Shown: positions 43,677 to 53,153 of the stretch, in pieces | Position numbering within the stretch: the stretch's first letter is position 1 | Layout of the letters: each line of letters begins with the position of its first letter | Origin: CAZHCA01 sp964530825 | GTDB lineage: Bacteria > Bacteroidota > Bacteroidia > Chitinophagales > Saprospiraceae | Assembly: GCA_964530825.1 (NCBI GenBank) | Contig: CAZHCA010000009.1 | Coordinates: forward strand, 82,761-146,760 | DNA: 64,000 bases | Reading direction: 5' to 3' | Notes under the pieces: generated by a model | Seen by the model: only the letters and a program-made list of their open reading frames with translations | The model's database searches: none | Told to the model about the DNA's origin: nothing | Position numbers and translations under genes: made by a program

Positions 43677-45068
43677 ATGGCTGCTACTTTATTTGATAAA
43701 ATCTGGGACCGGCATGTGGTCCGGGGCGTCGATGCCACCACCCAGGTTCTTTATATCGACCGGCACTTCATCCACGAAGTAACCAGCCCACAAGCTTTTG
43801 CCGGGCTCGAACGCCGCAATATTAACGTCTTTCGCCCCCAGCAGACGGTGGCTACCGCCGACCACAACGTACCGACGCGCAACCAGCACCTACCGATACG
43901 CGAGGAGCTTTCGCGCAAGCAGGTCGAACAGTTGCGTACCAATTGCCGCAAATTCGGCATCGAACTCTACGACTTGGGAGACGACCGCCAGGGCATCGTA
44001 CACGTCATCGGTCCCGAACAGGGCATTACCCAACCCGGAATGACCATCGTCTGCGGCGATAGCCATACCTCTACGCACGGGGCCTTTGGGACGGTCGCTT
44101 TTGGAATCGGTACCAGCCAGGTAGAGCAAGTGCTGGCTACCCAGTGCCTGCTGCAGGACAAACCTAAGCGCATGCGAATCACCGTCGATGGAACGACGGG
44201 CACCGGCGTTTACGCCAAAGACATCATTTTGTACATCATCTCCCAACTCAGCACCGGCGGTGGTACCGGCCACTTTGTCGAGTACGCCGGCTCTGCCATT
44301 CGTAGCTTGAGCATGGAGGGCCGCATGACGATCTGCAATATGAGTATTGAAATGGGTGCCCGCGGCGGATTAATTGCCCCCGACCAAACCACTTTTGACT
44401 ATTTGAAAGGGCGACCGCTTGCACCGAAAGGAGAGGACTGGGAAAAGGCCCTGTCGAACTGGTCGCAACTCTTCAGCGACCCCGATGCCGAATTCGACCG
44501 GGAATACCACTTCCTGGCGGAAGATATTCCGCCCATGGTTACTTTCGGTACCAATCCCGGTATGGGCATTCCGGTCGATCGCCCTATCCCGGAAGCTCCG
44601 GCCGAAGAAGCCTTTTTTTTCCAAAAATCACTCGACTACATGGGGTTGCAAAGCGGGGCCAAGCTCCAGGGCATGCCGGTAAACTATGTATTTATCGGCA
44701 GCTGTACCAACTCGCGCCTCGAAGACCTACGTCTGGTTGCCGAGTACATCAAAGGAAAGCGCAAGGCACCTAACGTCTACGTCATGGTCGTTCCCGGATC
44801 CAAACAAGTCGAACAGCAAGTCGTTGCCGAGGGCCTGGATGCTATTTTTCGCGAGGCAGGTTTCGACCTCAGGGAGCCCGGCTGTTCGGCTTGTCTGGGC
44901 ATGAACGAAGATAAAATCCCGGCCGAGGAGTACTGCGTATCCACTTCTAATCGCAATTTTGAGGGCCGCCAAGGCCCCCGTGCCCGAACCATCCTCGCAA
45001 GTCCGCTCACGGCAGCGGCAACGGCCATTGCGGGTAAAATCGTAGATGTACGCGAATTGGTAGTATAG
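43677..45068 (+). CDS. leuC: 3-Isopropylmalate dehydratase large subunit
   Basis: A 463-residue aconitase-family protein. The 4Fe-4S ligands lie in FIGSCTNSR and GCSACLGMN, and VCGDSHTSTHGAFGTVAFGIGTS is the substrate-loop signature. With LeuD it isomerises 2- to 3-isopropylmalate. It lies between leuA and leuD with short gaps (26 and 15 bp). Confidence 0.97.
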   Translation: MAATLFDKIWDRHVVRGVDATTQVLYIDRHFIHEVTSPQAFAGLERRNINVFRPQQTVATADHNVPTRNQHLPIREELSRKQVEQLRTNCRKFGIELYDLGDDRQGIVHVIGPEQGITQPGMTIVCGDSHTSTHGAFGTVAFGIGTSQVEQVLATQCLLQDKPKRMRITVDGTTGTGVYAKDIILYIISQLSTGGGTGHFVEYAGSAIRSLSMEGRMTICNMSIEMGARGGLIAPDQTTFDYLKGRPLAPKGEDWEKALSNWSQLFSDPDAEFDREYHFLAEDIPPMVTFGTNPGMGIPVDRPIPEAPAEEAFFFQKSLDYMGLQSGAKLQGMPVNYVFIGSCTNSRLEDLRLVAEYIKGKRKAPNVYVMVVPGSKQVEQQVVAEGLDAIFREAGFDLREPGCSACLGMNEDKIPAEEYCVSTSNRNFEGRQGPRARTILASPLTAAATAIAGKIVDVRELVV

Positions 45069-45083
45069 AAAATTCAAGAGCAG

Positions 45084-45680
45084 ATGATAGAGCAAATTAA
45101 TGTGTTAACTTCCACGGCCGTACCCCTCCCGTTAGAGAATATTGACACCGATCAAATTATACCGGCTCGCTTCCTAAAGGCCACGATTCGCGAAGGCTTC
45201 GGCACCCATCTTTTCCGGGACTGGCGATACGTTTCGGGCGACCAACCCAATCCGGACTTTATCCTCAACAACCCTTCCTATTCGGGCGTCGTTCTGATTG
45301 CCGGAAAGAATTTCGGTAGTGGCTCCAGCCGGGAGCACGCCGCCTGGGCCCTCTACGACTACGGATTCCGCGTCGTGGTGTCGACCTTCTTCGCCGATAT
45401 CTTCCGTTCGAATGCCCTCAACAACGGTTTACTACCGGTGCAGGTTACCCCGGAATTCTTACACGCTTGCTTTGAGGCCATCGAAAAAAATCCACAAACG
45501 CTATTTAAAGTGGATTTACCTGCCCAAAAAATTTACCTTGTGCCTAGTGGTAAGTATGCTAGTTTCGAGATCAGTCCTTACAAAAAAAACTGCCTGATGC
45601 ATGGTTACGACGATATCGATTACCTGCTAAGCCAAAAAAATACCATAATTGATTTTGAAAAAGGGCGTTTATCCCGTTAA
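45084..45680 (+). CDS. leuD: 3-Isopropylmalate dehydratase small subunit
   Basis: A 198-residue swivel-domain subunit with NIDTDQIIPARFLK and the key loop GKNFGSGSSREHAAWAL. It starts 15 bp after leuC and partners with it. Length is normal for the family. Confidence 0.97.
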   Translation: MIEQINVLTSTAVPLPLENIDTDQIIPARFLKATIREGFGTHLFRDWRYVSGDQPNPDFILNNPSYSGVVLIAGKNFGSGSSREHAAWALYDYGFRVVVSTFFADIFRSNALNNGLLPVQVTPEFLHACFEAIEKNPQTLFKVDLPAQKIYLVPSGKYASFEISPYKKNCLMHGYDDIDYLLSQKNTIIDFEKGRLSR

Positions 45681-45746
45681 TGCTTCCTATAATTGTATAA
45701 AAGCACCCCATAACCCCTTTTTGAAAACATCAAAACAAAAAACATT

Positions 45747-46856
45747 ATGAATTTCAGGATTGCGGTGCTCCCAGGTGATGGGATCGGCCCCGAAGTCGTA
45801 GATCAGGCCGTCAAAGTCATGGAATCGGTTGGCGACCGGTTCGGCCATTATTTCAAATATTGCTATGCGGATGTGGGCGCTGCGGCGATCGACCGCACCG
45901 GCACTCCATTACCCGAGGAAACACTGCAGACTTGCCTTGAGACCGACGCCATTCTTTTCGGCGCAATCGGCGACCCCAAGTACGATCACGATCCAAGCGC
46001 AACGATACGACCCGAGCAGGGCCTGCTCGACCTGAGAAAGACCCTTGGCCTATTTGCCAACATCCGGCCGGTGGTCACCTATTCTTCCCTACTACATCTG
46101 TCTCCACTAAAGCGGGAAAAAGCTGAAGGCGTGGATTTTGTCATCTACCGCGAGCTCACTTCGGGTATCTATTTCGGCGAGCACCGGCGCAACGAAGAAG
46201 AGGCTCATGACACTTGTACCTACCGGGTCTTTGAAATCGACAGGATAGCCCGCCTAGCTTTCGCCAAGGCTCAGCAACGGCGCCGCAAGCTCACGCTGGT
46301 CGATAAAGCAAACGTCCTCGAAACTTCTCGCCTGTGGCGCACCAGAGTGCAAGAAATCAGCCGGGATTTTCCTGATGTAACCGTCGACTACATGTACGTG
46401 GACAATGCTGCCATGCAAATCATACAATACCCGCAGCAATTCGACGTCATTCTGACCAGCAATATGTTCGGCGACATCCTTTCCGACGAGGCTAGCGTAT
46501 TGACGGGCTCGATGGGTCTGCTCGCTTCGGCGTCAATGGGCGAGAAGACCTCCCTCTTCGAACCTATCCACGGTTCTTACCCTCAGGCGGCGGGGGAAGA
46601 CATTGCTAATCCGATGGCGGCCATTTTATCGGCGGCCATGCTACTGGAGTCGCTCGACCTGCGGGATGAAGCCCGCGTGATCCGCACCACCGTTAAGCAC
46701 GTCCTGGAAAAAGGCGTCGGTACCGCCGAGCTCAAAGCCAATGTTACCTACAGTTGCTCCCAGATGGGCGACCTAATCGCTCACCTGATTTCCGAATCCG
46801 AAAATATCAATCTGAAAGGGGAAAAATTCGGGCAGCGGATTTCGACAATTATTTAA
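45747..46856 (+). CDS. leuB: 3-Isopropylmalate dehydrogenase
   Basis: A 369-residue NAD-dependent enzyme. Signatures: AVLPGDGIGPEVVDQAV, FGAIGDPKYDHDP, the ELTSGIYFGEHRR substrate loop, and the metal-binding VDNAAMQIIQYP and NMFGDILSDEAS motifs. It oxidises and decarboxylates 3-isopropylmalate to the leucine 2-oxo acid. It is last in the leu operon, 66 bp after leuD. Confidence 0.97.
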   Translation: MNFRIAVLPGDGIGPEVVDQAVKVMESVGDRFGHYFKYCYADVGAAAIDRTGTPLPEETLQTCLETDAILFGAIGDPKYDHDPSATIRPEQGLLDLRKTLGLFANIRPVVTYSSLLHLSPLKREKAEGVDFVIYRELTSGIYFGEHRRNEEEAHDTCTYRVFEIDRIARLAFAKAQQRRRKLTLVDKANVLETSRLWRTRVQEISRDFPDVTVDYMYVDNAAMQIIQYPQQFDVILTSNMFGDILSDEASVLTGSMGLLASASMGEKTSLFEPIHGSYPQAAGEDIANPMAAILSAAMLLESLDLRDEARVIRTTVKHVLEKGVGTAELKANVTYSCSQMGDLIAHLISESENINLKGEKFGQRISTII

Positions 46857-46863
46857 GTTCGGT

Positions 46864-46898
46864 CGCTGCCGCCCCTCGCGGCAGCGGCCCTGCGGGCC
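46864..46898. repeat. Two adjacent GC-rich hairpins
   Basis: CGCTGCCGC (46864-46872) pairs with GCGGCAGCG (46878-46886), and GGCCC/GGGCC (46886-46890 with 46894-46898) forms a second stem directly after. No T-run follows. Located right after leuB and 45 bp before recQ. Confidence 0.5.
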
Positions 46899-46942
46899 GA
46901 TCGTGAGCGGCATTTATGCCGGAACCTTTGTAAATTGCGGGC

Positions 46943-48850
46943 ATGGAGCGTCCGATTAATGTTTTGCGGCGGTACTGGGGGTATCCTGCTTTTCGCCCCT
47001 TGCAAGAGGAAGTGATCGAATCGGCTCTGGCAGGAAAGGATACCTTAGCTCTGCTGCCTACCGGCGGCGGAAAGTCCATTTGTTTTCAGGTGCCGGCATT
47101 GTGCAAGCCGGGGATTGCTATTGTGGTTTCGCCCCTGATTGCACTGATGAAAGACCAGGTTCGCAACCTAGCCGAACGCAACATCCCGGCGGCTGCCATC
47201 TATTCGGGCATGACCCTGCGCGATATCGATCGGGTACTCGACAACTGTATTTACGGCAATGTTAAATTGCTTTATTTATCACCAGAACGCCTGAGTACCG
47301 ACCTTGCGCGGGAGCGTCTCCGTCAGATGCAGGTCAACTTCCTGGTTGTGGACGAAGCCCACTGTATCTCGCAATGGGGCTATGATTTTCGGCCCTCCTA
47401 TCTGCGCATTGCCGACATCCGCGAGTACTTACCTAATGTACCGGTATTGGCTCTTACGGCCACGGCTACGCCGGCCGTGGTTGAAGATATCCAGCAACAG
47501 CTTCTCTTTCCTGCTGCCAATGTGCGGCGCATGGGTTTTGAGCGCACTAACCTGGCCTACATTGTGCGGCGAGTGGAAAATAAAGAGGAAAAACTACTGG
47601 AGGTCCTGCGCAGCATTCCGGGATCGTCGGTGGTCTACGCACGCAACCGGCGCAAGACGCGCGAGATAGCCATAATGTTGGAACGACGGGGCATTTCTGC
47701 CGCCTACTATCACGCAGGGCTTTCGCCTGAGGCCCGGGAGCAACGACAGGAAGCTTGGATCAAAGACCAGATCCGGGTGATGGTAAGTACGAATGCCTTC
47801 GGCATGGGGATTGATAAACCCGAAGTGCGCACCGTGATCCATATGGACGTTCCTGATAGCCTCGAGGCTTATTTTCAGGAGGCCGGCCGGGCTGGCCGAG
47901 ATGGAGAGCAGGCCTACGCCGTACTGCTTTACCAAACGGCCGACCGCGATAAGCTAGAGCACCAATTTGAATCATCGTATCCCGACCTGCCTTTCCTGCG
48001 CCGCATTTACCGGGCACTGGGAAGCAATTTCCAGCTGGCTACCGGAGCCGGGCTGAACCAGACTTTCGACTTTGACCTCCCCAAATTTTGCGAGACGTAC
48101 GACCTGCCCCTCATGACCACCCTGAATGGATTAAAAATCCTGGAGCAATCCGACTGGCTCACCCTCTCGGAATCGGTCTATCACCCGGCCAGCCTTGAGA
48201 TCAAAGTTTCGCGCGAGCAACTCTACGACTACCAACTCCGCAACCCGATGAATGATAAAATCATCAAACTGATTCTACGCAATTACCAGGGCGCCTTCAG
48301 CGGCCCCCTTTTCCTGCGGGAGAACCGCCTGGCCCGCCCATTGAAAATGGACTTGGAAGATCTGCAACAGCGTTTCCGCCGCATGCACCAAGACGGTGTG
48401 ATCCAGTACCGACCCCAAAGACAAAATCCGCAGCTGACCTTTACCCGGGCGCGTGTCAACAGCGATCAACTGACCATCGATCACCAACTTTACCAGTTCC
48501 GCAAAAACCGGCAGCGGGAGCGCATTGATGCTATGCTCCACTACGTTGAAGATCCCATCTGCCGCAGCCGACAGCTTCTCCAATATTTTGGCGAAGAAAT
48601 TGAAAAGAATTGCGGAAGCTGCGACGTTTGCCGCCAGCCCATCCAGAACCATATCGACCAGTCGACCTACCACATGCTGCGCAAAAAAATCCGGCTATTG
48701 CTCCTACAAGAACAGTTGAGCACCAAAGAACTTGTTGCCTCCTTTGCGCCCCGGCAGGAAAAGCAGATTTTACAAACCCTGCAGGTATTGATGCAGGAAG
48801 AAGAAATTGCGCTCCAGGGCGCGCGCCTGCGCTGGACAGGCGGTAAATGA
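46943..48850 (+). CDS. recQ: ATP-dependent DNA helicase RecQ
   Basis: A 635-residue helicase: motif 0 and Walker A (FRPLQEEVIESALAGKDTLA, LLPTGGGKS), Walker B box DEAHCISQWGYDFRP with the aromatic-rich loop, LALTATATPAVVEDI, motifs IV-VI including FGMGIDKPEVRTVIH and QEAGRAGRDG, and a RecQ-C zinc cluster (ICRSRQLLQYFGE then NCGSCDVC). The C-terminus lacks a clear HRDC domain, as in many Bacteroidota RecQ proteins. It unwinds DNA in recombination and repair. Confidence 0.95.
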   Translation: MERPINVLRRYWGYPAFRPLQEEVIESALAGKDTLALLPTGGGKSICFQVPALCKPGIAIVVSPLIALMKDQVRNLAERNIPAAAIYSGMTLRDIDRVLDNCIYGNVKLLYLSPERLSTDLARERLRQMQVNFLVVDEAHCISQWGYDFRPSYLRIADIREYLPNVPVLALTATATPAVVEDIQQQLLFPAANVRRMGFERTNLAYIVRRVENKEEKLLEVLRSIPGSSVVYARNRRKTREIAIMLERRGISAAYYHAGLSPEAREQRQEAWIKDQIRVMVSTNAFGMGIDKPEVRTVIHMDVPDSLEAYFQEAGRAGRDGEQAYAVLLYQTADRDKLEHQFESSYPDLPFLRRIYRALGSNFQLATGAGLNQTFDFDLPKFCETYDLPLMTTLNGLKILEQSDWLTLSESVYHPASLEIKVSREQLYDYQLRNPMNDKIIKLILRNYQGAFSGPLFLRENRLARPLKMDLEDLQQRFRRMHQDGVIQYRPQRQNPQLTFTRARVNSDQLTIDHQLYQFRKNRQRERIDAMLHYVEDPICRSRQLLQYFGEEIEKNCGSCDVCRQPIQNHIDQSTYHMLRKKIRLLLLQEQLSTKELVASFAPRQEKQILQTLQVLMQEEEIALQGARLRWTGGK

Positions 48851-48856
48851 CCTCGC

Positions 48857-49957
48857 ATGGCCCGCATTATTTGTACGGTCACCAATGACCTCACCTATGA
48901 TCAGCGGATGATCCGCATCGGTACCAGCCTGCAAAGGGCAGGACATCAAGTCGTACTGGTCGGGCGCAGAAAGCACTCGTCGGCACCGCTCGAGGACTAC
49001 CCTTTCACCCAAAAGCGGTTGGCTTGTTTTTTCGAAAAGGGTAAGGCATTTTACCTGGAATACAATCTGCGATTGCTGTTGTTCCTGCTGTTTCAGCGAT
49101 TCGACACTGTCAACGGTGTCGATTTAGATACCCTGCTGCCTGCCTATCTGGCAGCGCGTTGGAAAGGTGGCCGTTGTGTTTACGATGCGCATGAATACTT
49201 TACCGAAGTGCCTGAATTGGTCGGCCGGCCCGGTGCGAAAAAAGCTTGGGAACGCCTGGCCCGCTGGCTCATCCCCCGAGTCGATTCTGCTTATACAGTT
49301 GGTAAGAGTTTAGCGGAGGTCTTTGAAAAGCGCTATGGCCGCCCATTCGGGGTCGTGCGCAACCTGCCTTTTGCACAGCCGCTGGTGGAGCGCGCCGCTC
49401 CGGTGCTTGACCATCCCGTTCTCCTTTACCAGGGTGCCCTCAACGACGGGCGCGGACTACCCGAAACCATTGAAGCCCTGGCCGACCTGCCCAATGCCCA
49501 ATTATGGCTGGCCGGTGAAGGCGATCTTTCCAAAGCCCTGCGGGAGCAAGCAGCCGCAACGCCCTACGCCGAGCGCATACATTTCTGGGGGCACGTCAAA
49601 CCGGCAGACCTGCCCAGCATTACGCGCCAGGCCACGATCGGCCTGAACCTATTAGAAAACAAAGGCTTGAATTACTATTTCTCACTGGCCAATAAAGCTT
49701 TTGACTACCTGCAAGCGGGCATACCAGGGCTCCACATGGATTTTCCAGAATACCGTAATCTCCAGTCCCGGTACGGCTGCTTTATTTTGGTCAAGCAATG
49801 CACGCCAGGCGCCATTATCGAGGCGGTAAAAAAGGCGTTGGACCCGGAAACCTACCGGCACCTACAGGCTAAAAGCCAGAGCGCCGCCAAGGAATTGGTC
49901 TGGGAGGCGGAAGAAAAACGCCTCCTAGCATTTTACACTAATCCCAGCCTAGCTTAG
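48857..49957 (+). CDS. Glycosyltransferase, GT4-like
   Basis: A 366-residue GT-B-type enzyme with N-terminal DLTYDQRMIRIGTSLQRAGH, a VYDAHEYFTEVPELV loop in the acceptor domain, and in the donor domain LLYQGALNDGRGLPETIEAL plus LWLAGEGDL. This matches GT4/glycogen-synthase-like glycosyltransferases of surface polysaccharide synthesis. It starts 6 bp after recQ and its stop overlaps that of the convergent gltB-like gene. Donor and acceptor unknown. Confidence 0.85.
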   Translation: MARIICTVTNDLTYDQRMIRIGTSLQRAGHQVVLVGRRKHSSAPLEDYPFTQKRLACFFEKGKAFYLEYNLRLLLFLLFQRFDTVNGVDLDTLLPAYLAARWKGGRCVYDAHEYFTEVPELVGRPGAKKAWERLARWLIPRVDSAYTVGKSLAEVFEKRYGRPFGVVRNLPFAQPLVERAAPVLDHPVLLYQGALNDGRGLPETIEALADLPNAQLWLAGEGDLSKALREQAAATPYAERIHFWGHVKPADLPSITRQATIGLNLLENKGLNYYFSLANKAFDYLQAGIPGLHMDFPEYRNLQSRYGCFILVKQCTPGAIIEAVKKALDPETYRHLQAKSQSAAKELVWEAEEKRLLAFYTNPSLA

Positions 49958-51567
49958 ACCTCCAGGGCTTCAAAATTCGGCCGGAAGGAGCCGGGGTCGG
50001 CAATCAGCCAGTTGTCGCGCCAGGTGACGGGTACCGTGTGCTCTTGCAGCAGGCAGCCTCCTTCCAGATAAGGGTAGATACTGCTGTACTTGCGCACCTC
50101 GTTATAGGCCGTACGCCGCAGCAAATCGTGACGCGTAATATCCTGGGGCAGTCGCATCCCTGCAGCGCCCAGGAGCTCTACAAAAGCCCCGATCGTCTGT
50201 TTGTGGAAGTTCGCAATCCGAACTTTCTTATCGGCTACCACTAAACCGGCTACCAGTTCCGGGTCCTGGGTGGCTACACCCGTTGGGCAGGTGTTTTTAT
50301 TACATTCCAAGGCCTGAATACACCCCAGCGCCAGCATCATGGCACGAGCGCTGTAACAGGCATCGGCTCCCAGAGCCATAGCGCGTACCAGGTGAAACCC
50401 AGTAATGATTTTGCCTGCAGCAAAGATCTTGATCTCTTTGCGTAGATCGAAACCCGTGAGGCAATCGTGTACGAATGCCAATGCCTCTTTATAGGGCATC
50501 CCCACGTTGTTGGAAAACTCGACGGGAGCAGCGCCGGTGCCGCCCTCGCCCCCGTCTACCGTGATAAAGTCGGGTTTGATACCCGTTTCCAGCATAGCTT
50601 TGCAAATGGCCATAAATTCGGAGCGATGCCCGACGCAAAGTTTAAACCCGACGGGTTTACCCCCCGATAGTTCTCGCATCTGCTGAATAAAGGCGAGCAA
50701 TCCGCGCGGGTCCGAAAACATTTTGTGGAATGGAGGCGACTTGACTTCGGTTCCCGCCTCGACTCCGCGTATTTCGGCAATCTCTGCGGTATTCTTTTTG
50801 GCTGGCAGGATGCCCCCGTGCCCCGGCTTGGCACCTTGCGATAATTTGAGTTCAATCATTTTCACTTGCGGATCCGCCGTGCGCTTGGCAAAAGCTTCAC
50901 GCGAAAAAGTGCCGTCGGGATTGCGGCAACCGAAGTATCCCGTACCCACCTGGTAAATGAGGTCGCCGCCCGGTTTTTTATGATAGGGGCTGATGCCACC
51001 TTCGCCGGTATTATGGGCAAACTTGCCGATCTTGGCGCCTCCGTTAAGGGCTTCGATTGCATTTTTACTGAGGCTTCCGTAGCTCATAGCAGATACGTTG
51101 AAAATACTTGCGTCATACGGCTGCTTACAGTCCGGCCCGCCTACGAGTACCCGCGGATCGGCATCCAATTCGTGGTGGTCGATGGCGCTGATGGAATGAC
51201 TCATCCATTCGTAACCCTCTCCGTATACATCTAGCTGTGTGCCAAAGGGAGACGTATCGAGTACCTTTTTTGCCCGCTGATAGACCACCGATCGTTCGAC
51301 CCGATTGATAGGCGTGCCATTGGTATCGGATTCAATAAAGTATTGGTATAGCTTGGGGCGCCACTCTTCCATGATATAACGGCCGCGTCCAATGATCGGA
51401 TAATTGCGCATGATGGCGTGCGGTTTCTGGATCATATCATAGATTCCTAATGCGATCAGGGGCACAAATAAAATAAACAACCCATACCAATTCGGATGGA
51501 CGTAGTAGCCTAGAGCGGCAGTACCCACAATTGTCACCAAAGTGAAAATGGTGAATTCGTTTCTCAT
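49954..51567 (-). CDS. Membrane-anchored FMN-binding glutamate synthase-like protein
   Basis: A 537-residue protein from ATG 51567 (MRNEFTIF); the longer frame to 51708 is rejected because it enters the CRTAC1 gene. Two membrane helices lie at about 4-22 and 27-43, then the glutamate synthase FMN domain (GEGGISPYHKKPGGDLIYQVGTGYFGCR, SQGAKPGHGGILPAKKNTAEIA, TVDGGEGGTGAAPVEFSN). CIQALECNKNTCPTGVATQ carries the Cys ligands of a 3Fe-4S cluster. It lacks the amidotransferase domain, as in archaeal or YerD-type proteins, so it may use ammonia or act on another substrate. Stop codons overlap by two to three bases with the glycosyltransferase gene. Confidence 0.88.
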   Translation of the reverse strand: MRNEFTIFTLVTIVGTAALGYYVHPNWYGLFILFVPLIALGIYDMIQKPHAIMRNYPIIGRGRYIMEEWRPKLYQYFIESDTNGTPINRVERSVVYQRAKKVLDTSPFGTQLDVYGEGYEWMSHSISAIDHHELDADPRVLVGGPDCKQPYDASIFNVSAMSYGSLSKNAIEALNGGAKIGKFAHNTGEGGISPYHKKPGGDLIYQVGTGYFGCRNPDGTFSREAFAKRTADPQVKMIELKLSQGAKPGHGGILPAKKNTAEIAEIRGVEAGTEVKSPPFHKMFSDPRGLLAFIQQMRELSGGKPVGFKLCVGHRSEFMAICKAMLETGIKPDFITVDGGEGGTGAAPVEFSNNVGMPYKEALAFVHDCLTGFDLRKEIKIFAAGKIITGFHLVRAMALGADACYSARAMMLALGCIQALECNKNTCPTGVATQDPELVAGLVVADKKVRIANFHKQTIGAFVELLGAAGMRLPQDITRHDLLRRTAYNEVRKYSSIYPYLEGGCLLQEHTVPVTWRDNWLIADPGSFRPNFEALEV

Positions 51568-51664
51568 ATCCAGTAGACGGTTTTCATTTCCAATATACAA
51601 AATTGGCAATTCCCGGTGCCCAGAATTAGGGAATAAAGACGCATAACGGAAGCCCGAAACCGAA

Positions 51665-53107
51665 TTAGGGATGGGGTATCCGCATGACCTGATTGATCGC
51701 CGGCGCATCGATGCGCTGCAGCTTTCCGTCTGGCCAGCGTATTTCGATGTAATCTACAACGGTTGTTTGTGCTAATCCAAAATGAGCATAAGGCTCCATC
51801 TGGCAAAGGTAGCCGCTGCCGCCGTCAATATGCTTGAGTTGCCGGCGGCCACCGGCCAAGAGCGTAACCGTGGCATTGCGTGCCGGTGCTCCCTGAGGAG
51901 TTAGGGGTTGCACACGCAAGTAATTCCGGCCGGTAGCAGCCGCTGCTTTATACAAACTTACCGGCTGACCACCCAGCTCGCCGTGACTCACAAAAAGCTC
52001 CAGCACCCCATCCTCATCGAGATCGCCCACTGCAGCTCCTGTACCCAATCCTTTGCGCTCAAAAGCATCGCCGATGTCGATAGAAATCCATTCCCCATCG
52101 CGGAGGCGAAACAGCTGATTGGGCTGACCGATGTTATTGAAGAATAACTCCTCGTATCCGTCATTATCGAAGTCGGCGGCGATGACGGTCCGGATGCGCG
52201 AAGGTTGCGCCAGGTTACCCTCTGCGATATTCTCAAAGGTTCCATTGGGCTGCTGAATAAACAAACGGTGCGGCCCCTCCCAGTTACCGTAAATAATATC
52301 CCAGCGACCGTCGCCATTGGCATCCAGCGCATCCACTCCGCGCCCATTTTCGTTGAGATCATCGATACCCAATTGTAAGGCAATATCGGAATAGGTGCCA
52401 TTACCACGATTGCGGAAAAAGAAGTTAGCGCCCCGCTCGTTAGCAGCGAAAATATCGATCCCGCGCGAGTCATCAAAAAAAGGCAGTGCAAGTACCGATC
52501 GGCCACCGGTCGTCTTGGCGAGACCTTTTTGGGGAGCACTGTCGATAAGCTGGCCGCTATCTTCGAGCTCGTAAAAGCGCATAGCACCTCCGTAATTAGC
52601 TACGTAGAAACCATAACGCCCGTCTCCATCGGGGTCGACTGCAGCTACCGACCGGCCAGCCGTTTTATTGAGCACATCTTGATTTTCAGGGAGTTCGAAT
52701 AAGTCGACCCAGGTGCTATCCCGCCAATCGAATAAGCGGTCAGCAAATTGTTTGGCGCCGCTATAGGCATCGGTATTGAGCACATAGATCTCTTCGCGTC
52801 CGTCGCCGTCGATATCGCCTGCGGCTACCCCGATCGCTTCGCGCTCCGGATCGAGCAGACTCAAATGACTTTTAAAACCATATTCCCCCTTACGCCAATG
52901 AAAAATGAGATTTGGATAGCCGTGTCCGGCTACGAAAGCATCTAACTGGCCGTCGGCGTCTACGTCCAGTATAGCGATGCCGTAATTGAGCTGGGGCGGA
53001 TTAAAAACCAACAGATCAGAATAGTTGACGAAAAAGCCCTCCTCGTCGTTTTGGGCGGAGCAGGAAAGCGAAAAGCCAACGATCAAAAGCAGGCAGGCGT
53101 ATTTCAT
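51665..53107 (-). CDS. CRTAC1/UnbV family FG-GAP repeat lipoprotein
   Basis: A 480-residue exported protein from ATG 53107, with a hydrophobic N-terminus ending FSLSC (probably a lipoprotein with an atypical lipobox). It has six or so calcium-binding DxDxDG loops of FG-GAP repeats (DVDADGQLD, DIDGDGREE, DPDGDGRYG, DANGDGRWD, DFDNDGYEE, DLDEDGVLE) forming a beta-propeller. The C-terminal ASPIC/UnbV domain runs from RNYLRVQPLTPQGAPARNAT to the end. Such proteins are surface or periplasmic and often linked to glycan or carbohydrate binding; the role here is unknown. It lies between the gltB-like gene (97 bp) and GT2 gene (46 bp) on the same strand. Confidence 0.87.
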   Translation of the reverse strand: MKYACLLLIVGFSLSCSAQNDEEGFFVNYSDLLVFNPPQLNYGIAILDVDADGQLDAFVAGHGYPNLIFHWRKGEYGFKSHLSLLDPEREAIGVAAGDIDGDGREEIYVLNTDAYSGAKQFADRLFDWRDSTWVDLFELPENQDVLNKTAGRSVAAVDPDGDGRYGFYVANYGGAMRFYELEDSGQLIDSAPQKGLAKTTGGRSVLALPFFDDSRGIDIFAANERGANFFFRNRGNGTYSDIALQLGIDDLNENGRGVDALDANGDGRWDIIYGNWEGPHRLFIQQPNGTFENIAEGNLAQPSRIRTVIAADFDNDGYEELFFNNIGQPNQLFRLRDGEWISIDIGDAFERKGLGTGAAVGDLDEDGVLELFVSHGELGGQPVSLYKAAAATGRNYLRVQPLTPQGAPARNATVTLLAGGRRQLKHIDGGSGYLCQMEPYAHFGLAQTTVVDYIEIRWPDGKLQRIDAPAINQVMRIPHP

Positions 53108-53153
53108 AGTGGTCGGTTTGCGACTAAGAAACATACGGAAGTACAATGACCAA

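Noticed and set aside
51568..51708. Longer start for the glutamate-synthase-like protein
   Set aside because: It overlaps the end of the CRTAC1 gene and the extra residues lack protein character.
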